DNA from: JBLNBQ01 sp050260095
Lineage (GTDB): Bacteria; Bacillota; UBA5301; DYFA01
Direction: 5' to 3'
DNA length: 5,584 bases
NCBI GenBank assembly: GCA_050260095.1
Contig: JBLNBQ010000160.1
Coordinates: 1 to 5,584, forward strand
In this document: positions 1 to 4,427 of the stretch, in pieces
Layout of the letters: every line of letters starts with the position of its first letter
Numbering within the stretch: position 1 is the first letter of the stretch
Translations under genes and position numbers: made by a program
The notes under the pieces: generated by a model
The model's input: the letters and a program-made list of their open reading frames with translations, nothing else
What the model was told of the DNA's origin: nothing
Database searches by the model: none

Positions 1-1
1 C

Positions 2-175
2 AGACCGAACAACCGGCGGACCTTCGGCCCCAGCCGGCGGATCCTCAGCCGGCCCGACCGGGAGACGACCGCGCCCGACCACCTTATCCAGCGGATCGGG
101 GCGGAGGGGACCGAGATCAACGCGGCTCCTCTCAAGCCTGAGATGGTCGAGGACGGGGCGGACACCAAGGACTAG
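2..175 (+). CDS. 3' end of an unrecognised protein (5' truncated by window edge)
   Basis: An open frame enters from the left edge and ends at TAG 173-175, giving 57 residues. It is chosen over the other plus frame (open from 1 to a TGA at 139-141) because nearly all its third positions are G or C, like the firm genes in the window, whereas the competing frame has many A/T third positions and reads as Pro/Gln-rich low complexity. The visible part is Arg-rich at first (RRTFGPSRR), then has a possible short helix (DHLIQRIG), and ends in an acidic, soluble tail (EMVEDGADTKD). No membrane segment, cysteine motif or catalytic signature is visible. I do not recognise the family. No clear terminator follows; only a weak CCAAGG/CCTTGG pairing lacking a T run spans the stop codon. 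Confidence 0.5.
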   Translation, partial: RPNNRRTFGPSRRILSRPDRETTAPDHLIQRIGAEGTEINAAPLKPEMVEDGADTKD

Positions 176-239
176 CCTGGCCACACCCTTGGCGCGGGAG
201 CACGCCTGAGAGAAACGGGATTACTTTCGGCGAAAAAGA

Positions 240-257
240 TAGTGACAGATTTCACGA
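240..257. promoter_or_regulatory. Rex-like operator, upstream copy (weak)
   Basis: TAGTGAC-AGAT-TTCACGA matches the Rex consensus TTGTGAA-N4-TTCACAA at 11 of 14 defined bases; A241, C246 and G256 differ. It overlaps the candidate -35 hexamer, so a bound repressor would block RNA polymerase. Its centre lies 41 bases, about four helical turns, from the centre of the stronger copy downstream. The GTGA-N6-TCAC core also fits the CRP/FNR type of site, so the protein family is not settled. Confidence 0.35.
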
Positions 258-270
258 ACAGGTGTACACT
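242..270 (+). promoter_or_regulatory. Candidate sigma-A/sigma-70 promoter
   Basis: GTGACA at 242-247 matches the -35 consensus TTGACA at five of six bases. A 17-base spacer follows, then TACACT at 265-270, which matches TATAAT at four of six. Transcription would begin near 277 and read toward the small membrane protein at 499. Support comes from the local rise in A/T content and from the flanking operator-like palindromes, one covering the -35 hexamer and one just beyond the predicted start. This is a pattern match only. Confidence 0.45.
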
Positions 271-280
271 GAACCTGGGT

Positions 281-298
281 TCGTGAAGAAATTCACAA
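281..298. promoter_or_regulatory. Rex-like operator, downstream copy (strong)
   Basis: TCGTGAA-GAAA-TTCACAA matches the Rex consensus TTGTGAA-N4-TTCACAA at 13 of 14 defined bases; only C282 differs. Rex is a redox-sensing repressor released by NADH and typically controls fermentative dehydrogenases and respiratory oxidase genes in Gram-positive bacteria. The site begins about four bases after the predicted transcription start. The left half-site GTTCGTGAA (279-287) is also a perfect inverted copy of TTCACGAAC (251-259), and TTCACAAAC (292-300) repeats the latter with one change, so four half-sites are arrayed around the promoter. A CRP/FNR-type reading (CGTGA-N6-TCACA) is the main alternative. 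Confidence 0.5.
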
Positions 299-498
299 AC
301 CCACCTGTTGGGAACCGGACCCGACGAGTGATGGGGGCCGGCCGCCGATTGGTTACAGAAGATGACGAAATGCCAGAAAATCCCTAGGGGTTAGGACAAT
401 CTGCCCAGAATGGCTAGATATGTAAACGGGCGTTGGCGGACGGCTCCATCTGGCGGTGTCACCCGCCGGCGACCGGCAACGTACAGGGGGCGAAACAG

Positions 499-744
499 AT
501 GTCGATTCTCGCATTCACCGCATACCTGGCCATGGCCTACGTGGTCTGGTTCTACCTGCTCACGCCGCACGTCAAACTGCTCGAGAACGCGGTCTGGCAA
601 TTGACCAAACCTGGTCGCGAGGCTGGGACGGCGCAGCCGGTTGCGCCGGCGAAACTTGAGGCGGCGCCGGACGGGAAGGCCGGCGCGCCCGCCGCGCCGC
701 CTTCGCCCGCGCCTGGGCCGGCTCTTCAGCTCCGGGCGGCCTAG
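499..744 (+). CDS. Small single-helix membrane protein with Ala/Pro-rich tail, unknown function
   Basis: This 81-residue protein starts with one strongly hydrophobic helix (about residues 3-22, rich in Leu, Ala, Tyr, Val and Trp). A short amphipathic stretch follows (about 24-36, with Lys26, Glu29 and Trp33), then a disordered tail rich in Ala, Pro and Gly. The ATG at 499 is chosen because CAGGGGG (484-490) sits eight bases upstream and the hydrophobic helix then begins at once; the in-frame ATG at 433 would add 22 residues with no helix and no ribosome site. Third positions are G/C-rich, which supports real coding. I do not recognise the family. One-helix proteins of this size often serve as small subunits of respiratory or other membrane complexes, and the redox-type operators upstream make that idea attractive, but nothing in the sequence proves it. 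Its stop codon shares the palindrome CTAG (741-744) with that of the opposite-strand gene remnant. Confidence 0.6.
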   Translation: MSILAFTAYLAMAYVVWFYLLTPHVKLLENAVWQLTKPGREAGTAQPVAPAKLEAAPDGKAGAPAAPPSPAPGPALQLRAA

Positions 745-830
745 TGGCCGGGGTGCAGCACGACTTTGACGCAGTTGTCTTCCCGCCGGCCGAACTTCGC
801 ATAGCCCTCCATCGCGTCGTCCAGCTTCAT
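741..830 (-). pseudogene. C-terminal remnant of a zinc-dependent alcohol dehydrogenase
   Basis: The minus strand encodes 29 residues in frame before a TAG (plus positions 741-743): LDDAMEGYAKF, then GRREDNCVKVVLHPGH. This closely resembles the extreme C-terminus of medium-chain, zinc-dependent alcohol dehydrogenases, where a Leu-Asp-Asp-Ala helix leads to a Gly-Tyr-x-x-Phe, an acidic-Asn-Cys turn and a final Val-Lys-Val-Val-Leu strand. The frame is closed directly upstream by TAG at 831-833. No ribosome site precedes the ATG at 828-830, so it is unlikely to be an independent small gene. Just before the stop, another frame reads RVIPAPHR (about 834-857), which may be decayed family sequence (family pattern: Val-Asp-Pro-x-Pro...Thr-His-Arg-Met), suggesting a small deletion plus a frameshift. 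The catalytic and NAD(P)-binding domains are absent. Family assignment is from memory of conserved patterns, not from an alignment. Confidence 0.55.
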
Positions 831-879
831 CTACGGTGCGGCGCAGGGATTACGCGCGGGCGTGGGGGACAAAAGCGCA

Positions 880-901
880 GGCGGCTCCGGGGGGAGCCGC
901 C
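880..901 (-). terminator. GC-rich hairpin, likely terminator of the His/Cys-rich gene
   Basis: GCGGCTCC (881-888) and GGAGCCGC (893-900) are perfect inverted copies around a four-base loop, and G880-C901 extends the stem to nine pairs. Read on the minus strand, it lies 43 bases beyond the stop of the His/Cys-rich gene, and a TTTT run begins five bases after the stem (TGCGC then TTTT). That T run is short, so termination may be partial. On the plus strand no T run follows. Confidence 0.45.
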
Positions 902-943
902 CTCTTCGAGGCGGGGCTCAGCCGTGCGCACCGGCGAGCCGTT

Positions 944-1147
944 CTAGTGGTTGTTGCCCATCGGAGGGCAGCCGCACTCCATCGCGCCCATCTCCACCTT
1001 CTCCTCGCAGCAGTGATGGTGATGATGGTGGTGATGGTGATGATGATGGTGGTGGTGGCAGCACTCCTCCTTGGCGGGCTTCACCTCAGCCGGTTTGCAG
1101 GCCGGCATACACTCCTCTTCGCAGCAGTGCTTGTGATGCTTTCCCAT
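944..1147 (-). CDS. His/Cys-rich metal-binding protein with CC-His15-CC core
   Basis: This 67-residue protein contains 19 His and 10 Cys. The centre is a run of 15 His (residues 31-45, bases 1013-1057) bracketed by Cys29-Cys30 and Cys46-Cys47, and Glu pairs outside those give a near-palindromic EECC-His15-CCEE. The N-terminus carries HHKHCCEEEC followed by MPAC; the C-terminus has MECGC, PPMG and NNH. No signal peptide or membrane helix is seen, so it is probably cytoplasmic. Composition strongly suggests binding of soft or borderline metals (Ni, Zn, Cu or Co) as store, buffer or chaperone. It resembles Helicobacter Hpn-type His-rich proteins and metallothioneins in character only. The ATG at 1145-1147 has a good ribosome site, AGGAGGT (1157-1163), nine bases upstream. 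The His run mixes CAC and CAT irregularly, which argues against a recent triplet expansion. It is divergent from the multiheme gene. Metal identity cannot be read from the sequence. Confidence 0.75.
   Translation of the reverse strand: MGKHHKHCCEEECMPACKPAEVKPAKEECCHHHHHHHHHHHHHHHCCEEKVEMGAMECGCPPMGNNH
1013..1057 (-). repeat. Poly-histidine codon tract (15 CAC/CAT codons)
   Basis: Fifteen consecutive His codons in irregular CAC/CAT order form a 45-base low-complexity tract within the metal-binding gene. On the plus strand the same bases read as GTG/ATG and create an artificial Val/Met-rich hydrophobic frame. Confidence 0.9.
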
Positions 1148-1305
1148 CCTACCCGGACCTCCTTCCTCCCTGGCAGGCTATGAGTCTTGGTCCGAAGGTG
1201 GCATAGGAGGAATGTCCCGCGGCGGGAAACGCCCGGACCGCAGGGGGCTGGCCGGCGGTGGCGAATACTTCCAGGGAACCCATCGCGTTCGGTGGAGGGA
1301 TTCGG

Positions 1306-2024
1306 ATGAGGACACGGGTCGCACTGCTGGTCATCGGGGTCTTGGGGCTGGCGCTCACGGCCCCCGTTGCGGCTAAGGTCGCCGGCAGCCCGCACGACTT
1401 CCGCAGTCCGCAGTACGGCGGACCGAACACCAAGTATCCCAACCTGGCCGCGCTGGCGGTCAAAGACCCTTGTGCCGCCTGCCACCGGAGCCACGCCGCG
1501 GTCAAGGGGGACGCGCTTTTCGGGGAGGACTACGGCTGGACGCCGACGAGCAGCCGGATCTCCCTGCCCAACTCGGCCCTCTGCATGAGTTGCCACGACG
1601 GGAAGGCGACCTTCGGCACGGCCGAGGAGAAGGTGCCCGACGAGAAGACCATCGCCAAGCAGCACCCGCGCCACCGGGTGGAGTTCTTCTACCCCGCCGC
1701 TCCTACCTCGTGAGCACGCCGGGGCCGGTCTACACCGACGAACGGGGCCGGGCGTACGTGCGGGCCGCCGGCGGGCTGGTCCTGCTCCCGCTGTATAAGG
1801 ACGAAAAGACGGGCCGGCTCAAGGCGGGGTGCGGCACCTGCCACGATCCTCACGGCCCGGGGACGCCTTCGATGCTGCGGACGGCTTCCCAGCGCCAGCT
1901 CTGCCGGGTCTGCCACGGGGCCGCCGAAGAGAAGGCCCCCGCCACCCGGAGCAACTGGAGCCAGCGCTGGGCGCCGGGTATGCCCGTTTCGCCGTCGACG
2001 CCTCCGCCAGCCGGCACGCCCTGA
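1306..2024 (+). pseudogene. Secreted tetraheme c-type cytochrome, doubled-CXXCH type, with apparent frameshift
   Basis: The first frame runs from ATG 1306 to TGA 1711-1713. It has GGAGGG (1294-1299) six bases before the start and a signal peptide (basic MRTR, hydrophobic core, cleavage likely after APVAA near residue 23). Two haem sites follow: CAACH at residues 56-60 and CMSCH at 93-97. Coding then continues in the -1 frame from about 1704 to TGA 2022-2024, with CGTCH (bases 1830-1844) and CRVCH (1902-1916). Restoring one base near 1703 gives a single protein of about 239 residues with four haem-binding motifs in two pairs, the arrangement of the paired/doubled CXXCH family. Sequence around the motifs (HRSH, HDPHGPG, LCRVCHG) fits that family. 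It would act outside the membrane in electron transfer; its partner is unknown. As read, only a 135-residue diheme product is made. The shift may be true decay or a sequencing error in a C run. It is convergent with murT, 35 bases apart. Confidence 0.75.
1699..1707 (+). other. Apparent one-base deletion (frameshift point) in the tetraheme gene
   Basis: Frame 1 reads Phe-Phe-Tyr-Pro-Ala-Ala-Pro-Thr-Ser-stop, while the next sensible sequence, Tyr-Leu-Val-Ser-Thr-Pro, begins at 1704 in frame 3. Adding one C to the CC at 1702-1703 gives GCT-CCC-TAC and joins both halves as Ala-Pro-Tyr-Leu-Val. No X-XXY-YYZ slippery heptamer is present at the junction, so programmed -1 frameshifting is unlikely. 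Confidence 0.6.
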
Positions 2025-2059
2025 GCGCGCCGGGCAACAGCCATAGGGAACGCCGGTGG

Positions 2060-3556
2060 TCAGCTGCCGGGGGCGCGCTCGTCGCGCACCCGCTGGTCGC
2101 CGGCGTTCGTTTTGCGCAGAACCTCCCAGAGTTCGAGCATGGCGGTGTAGGTGGCCAGCACGTAAAGGGTGGTTCCGGGAGCGGCCGCGGCGAGGGCGGT
2201 GTAAAGGGCCTCTTCGGGGGGGCGGACCACCTCGGGGGCCAGCCTGTCGGGTCCGGAATACTTGAGGCGCACGGCCATGTCTTCGGCCCGGTCGCCGGTC
2301 ACGTACACCCTCTGCGCGATCTCCGGGTGGGCCCAGAGTTGCTCGAGGTCGACGTCCCAGAGCCAGGAGATGTCCCGGCCGTCGGCCGTGCGGTCGTTGA
2401 TGGCGAAGAGCAGGGACTTGGGGTCAGGGTCGAGGGCGAGGGTCGCCAAGACCTGGTTGAACCCGGTCGGGTTCTTGACCAGCAGCAGGCAGCCCTCCCG
2501 GTCCTTTAGGTGGAAGAACTCGGCCCGCCCGAAGCTGCCCGACTCACGGGCGATGGCCGGCGCGATGGCCGCCAGGGGCGCGCCGAGCGCCACGGCCGCC
2601 GCGATGGCGGCCAGCACGTTGTAGACGCTGTATAGGCCCGGGAGCGGCAGGTCGAGTTCGAGCCGGCCCTGCGGCGTCACCACCACCACGTGGGAGCCGC
2701 GCATCCCCTTCAGGATCACCTGCTCGGCGTAGACGTCGGGGCGGGGGCGGCGGAAGTCGCATTCCGTGCAGGCCCAGTCGCCCAAGTGGGAGTAGCTGCG
2801 CCGGCGGTAGATGAACCGCCCGTGGCAAACCGGGCAGAAGACGGCGTCAGCCGCGGAGGCGACGGGCGTGGCGGGCGCGGCTGGTTCGGCAACGCCCGCG
2901 CCGGGTTCGCCGGCGTCGGGCCCGCCAGCCGGCTCACCGCTTGCCGGGCCCACCGGCGTCGTCTCCAGACCATAGTACAGCTTGGGGCGGTCGGTGACGG
3001 TGCCGGCCTGCACGCATTGCGGGTCGTCGGCGTTGATGACGAGCATCCCGGCTGGATCGAGGTAGGGGATGGCCTTCCGCAGGGAGTCCACCGCCGAATC
3101 GAGTTCCCCGAAGCGGTCGAGCTGGTCGCGGAAGAAGTCGTTGGCCAGGATGAGCTGCGGGCGCACCGCCGGGGCGGCCTTCGGCATCGTGGCCTCGTCG
3201 GTCTCGAGCAGGGCGTAGTCGGCGTTGAGACGCCCGGTGGCCGAGGCGTTCAGCACGAAGGTGGCCGTCAGCCCGCCCACCAGGTTCGCCCCGCCCCGGT
3301 TGTAGAAGACCTTGGCGCCGCTCTCGGTCAGGATGGCTGAAAGAAGTTTCGTGATGGTGGTCTTGCCGTTGGTGCCAGTGATCATGACCCGGCCACGCCG
3401 TACCTGGCCGGCGAGATCGGCCAGCACCTGGGGGTCGAGCGTCCGCGCCACCTTGCCCGGCAGAGTCGAGCCGTAACCGAGCCCCAGAAGGCGCGTCAGG
3501 CGGGCGGTCGATTGGGCGGAGAGCACGGCGAGCGCGAGGCGGGGACGAAATCCCAT
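2060..3556 (-). CDS. murT: MurT, Mur-ligase-like subunit of lipid II isoglutaminyl synthase
   Basis: With GatD, MurT amidates the D-glutamate of lipid II to D-isoglutamine in an ATP-dependent, cytoplasmic reaction on the peptidoglycan precursor. The 498 residues show the full family layout. The Mur-ligase ATPase P-loop is GTNGKTT at 61-67, then ETDEATMP at 119-126 and ANDFFRDQLDRFGE around 138-151. A zinc ribbon has Cys241/Cys244 (CPVC) and Cys263/Cys266 (CTEC). NPTGFNQVL (362-370) and NDRTADGRDISWLWD (387-401) lie in the C-terminal domain; the latter segment should carry the Asp that completes GatD's catalytic site. A hydrophobic linker-like start (LALAVLSAQSTARL) is usual. About 35 residues rich in Gly, Pro and Ala (about 201-236) sit just before the first zinc Cys pair and make the protein longer than the roughly 440 residues usual for the family. 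AAGGAG (3567-3572) lies ten bases before the ATG, in the short gap after gatD. Confidence 0.95.
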   Translation of the reverse strand: MGFRPRLALAVLSAQSTARLTRLLGLGYGSTLPGKVARTLDPQVLADLAGQVRRGRVMITGTNGKTTITKLLSAILTESGAKVFYNRGGANLVGGLTATFVLNASATGRLNADYALLETDEATMPKAAPAVRPQLILANDFFRDQLDRFGELDSAVDSLRKAIPYLDPAGMLVINADDPQCVQAGTVTDRPKLYYGLETTPVGPASGEPAGGPDAGEPGAGVAEPAAPATPVASAADAVFCPVCHGRFIYRRRSYSHLGDWACTECDFRRPRPDVYAEQVILKGMRGSHVVVVTPQGRLELDLPLPGLYSVYNVLAAIAAAVALGAPLAAIAPAIARESGSFGRAEFFHLKDREGCLLLVKNPTGFNQVLATLALDPDPKSLLFAINDRTADGRDISWLWDVDLEQLWAHPEIAQRVYVTGDRAEDMAVRLKYSGPDRLAPEVVRPPEEALYTALAAAAPGTTLYVLATYTAMLELWEVLRKTNAGDQRVRDERAPGS

Positions 3557-3573
3557 CGGGCAGTCGCTCCTTC

Positions 3574-4305
3574 CTACCGCGGCAGGCGGGAGGCCGCCGC
3601 GTGCGCCGTTAGCTCCAGGTGGTCATCGAGCGAGCCCAGCCGGGCTTCACCGAACCGGCGTTCGAGGGCCAGGGTGAGCAGGTGGTCGACAAAGCGGGGG
3701 TTTTTGGGCAGCACGGGGCCGTGCATATAAGTGCCGAAGCAGTTCTTGTAGATGGCGCCTTCGGTGCCGTCTTGGCCGTTGTTGCCGCGCCCCTTGACCA
3801 CGGTGCCGAGGGGCTGGCAGCCTTCGCCCAGGTAAGTGAGGCCGGAATGGTTCTCGAAGCCGACGATGGTGGGCTCGGCACCGGTCAGCACCGGCGAGGA
3901 GATGAGCACGTTGCCGATGAACCGTTCCGGGCCGGCTTCGGTGTACGCGTCGAAGACGCCGAGGCCCGGCAGGCGCTCGCCCTTGTGCGGCTGGTAATAG
4001 TGGCCGAGCAACTGGTAGCCGCCGCAGATGGCCAGCACCACCAGCCCGTCCTCGATGGCCGCCTTCAGCTCGGTTCCGAGGCAGCCCTGCAGATCTTCGC
4101 AGACCACGATCTGCTCTTTGTCCTGCCCGCCGCCGAGCACGAGGAGGTCGCAGGCGGCCAGGTCGGCCCGGTCGCCCCGGGCGAGGTGGCGCACCTCGAC
4201 GTCGTAGCCGTGCCAGGAGGCTCGCCGGGCCAGCGCGAGCACGTTCCCCCGGTCGCCGTAGATACCCATGAGTTCGGGGTAAAGGTGGGCGATGACGAGT
4301 TTCAT
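3574..4305 (-). CDS. gatD: GatD, glutamine amidotransferase subunit of lipid II isoglutaminyl synthase
   Basis: GatD hydrolyses glutamine and passes ammonia to MurT for amidation of lipid II. It is a CobB/CobQ-like class I glutamine amidotransferase of 243 residues, the usual length. The nucleophile elbow is ICGGYQ with Cys94. The catalytic His is His195 in YMHGPVLPKNP, the family's usual C-terminal motif. GDRGN (17-21), LGGGQDKEQ (57-65) and FENHSG (150-155) are further family signatures; GatD normally lacks the third Glu of the triad and relies on an Asp from MurT. The ATG at 4303-4305 has GGGGAGGG (4311-4318) five bases upstream. It is the first gene of a minus-strand pair, and its stop lies 17 bases before murT, which suggests co-transcription and possible translational coupling. 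The gene order is the reverse of the murT-gatD order in Staphylococcus and Streptococcus. Confidence 0.95.
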   Translation of the reverse strand: MKLVIAHLYPELMGIYGDRGNVLALARRASWHGYDVEVRHLARGDRADLAACDLLVLGGGQDKEQIVVCEDLQGCLGTELKAAIEDGLVVLAICGGYQLLGHYYQPHKGERLPGLGVFDAYTEAGPERFIGNVLISSPVLTGAEPTIVGFENHSGLTYLGEGCQPLGTVVKGRGNNGQDGTEGAIYKNCFGTYMHGPVLPKNPRFVDHLLTLALERRFGEARLGSLDDHLELTAHAAASRLPR

Positions 4306-4427
4306 GTGGTCCCTCCCCAGGGCAATCCCCTACGGGAAGCTTAGCACAACGGCCGGCGGCTATCTACGGCGCTCGCCCGACAAATTCCTCCCAGGACCGG
4401 GAAAGACTATGCCGGGAGGTGGCCGGG
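4306..4427. promoter_or_regulatory. Divergent intergenic region between gatD and the hydroxyacid dehydrogenase
   Basis: These 122 bases must carry the promoters for gatD-murT (minus) and the dehydrogenase (plus). I see no hexamer pair with acceptable spacing on either strand; TTGTCG on the minus strand (near 4379-4384) is the best -35-like element but lacks a partner at 16-18 bases. No Rex-like palindrome like that at 281-298 is present, so the redox operator seen in the left half is not repeated here. Confidence 0.35.
4415..4421 (+). promoter_or_regulatory. Ribosome binding site that fixes the dehydrogenase start
   Basis: GGAGGTG at 4415-4421 matches the anti-Shine-Dalgarno complement and lies six bases before GTG 4428. 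The alternative GTG at 4419 falls inside this site and cannot use it, so translation most likely begins at 4428. Confidence 0.7.

Larger units (their letters stand above)
176..498. other. 323-base non-coding stretch with regulatory signals
   Basis: No convincing gene lies here. Base composition drops to distinctly more A/T between about 220 and 300, where a candidate promoter and two Rex-like palindromes sit (listed separately). From about 299 to 498 there would be a long leader of roughly 220 bases before the next start codon. It holds small self-complementary patches (CCCA/TGGG near 300-313, CCCTAGGGG near 382-390, GGCGG/CCGCC near 452-468) but no T-run terminator and no riboswitch that I recognise. 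Short ATG frames inside it (for example at 331, 18 codons) lack a ribosome site and are not called. Confidence 0.6.

Noticed and set aside
13..54. Possible 21-base tandem repeat at the left edge
   Set aside because: The two units agree at only about 14 of 21 bases and the pattern does not continue.
391..424. Possible second promoter (TTAGGA ... TAGATA) nearer the small membrane protein
   Set aside because: Both hexamers match consensus at only about three of six bases; not better than chance.
391..604. Short frames on both strands overlapping the small membrane protein (391-600 minus, 410-604 plus)
   Set aside because: Arg-rich, no ribosome site, and the 499-744 frame has the hydrophobic helix and better codon bias.
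836..1183. Plus-strand frame with a hydrophobic Val/Met-rich stretch resembling a membrane helix
   Set aside because: The hydrophobic stretch is the complement of the poly-His codons (GTG/ATG). The minus strand has the strong ribosome site and meaningful Cys/His pattern.
1212..1376. Plus-strand ATG at 1212 behind a GGAGG, open for about 54 codons
   Set aside because: The GGAGG is only one base from the ATG, the product is Gly/Arg-rich without features, and it runs into the cytochrome signal-peptide region in another frame.
1081..1674. Minus-strand open frame of 197 codons
   Set aside because: It is antisense to the cytochrome gene, which has a signal peptide and CXXCH motifs; long antisense frames are expected at this GC content.
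2049..2107. AACGCCGG / CCGGCGTT inverted repeat at the murT 3' end as a terminator
   Set aside because: The loop is over 40 bases, most of it lies inside murT, and no T run follows.
1829..2509. Plus-strand open frame of 226 codons
   Set aside because: It overlaps the cytochrome 3' half in another frame and then runs antisense to murT, with no recognisable motif.
3619..4344. Plus-strand open frame of 241 codons
   Set aside because: It is the antisense shadow of gatD, whose catalytic motifs are intact.
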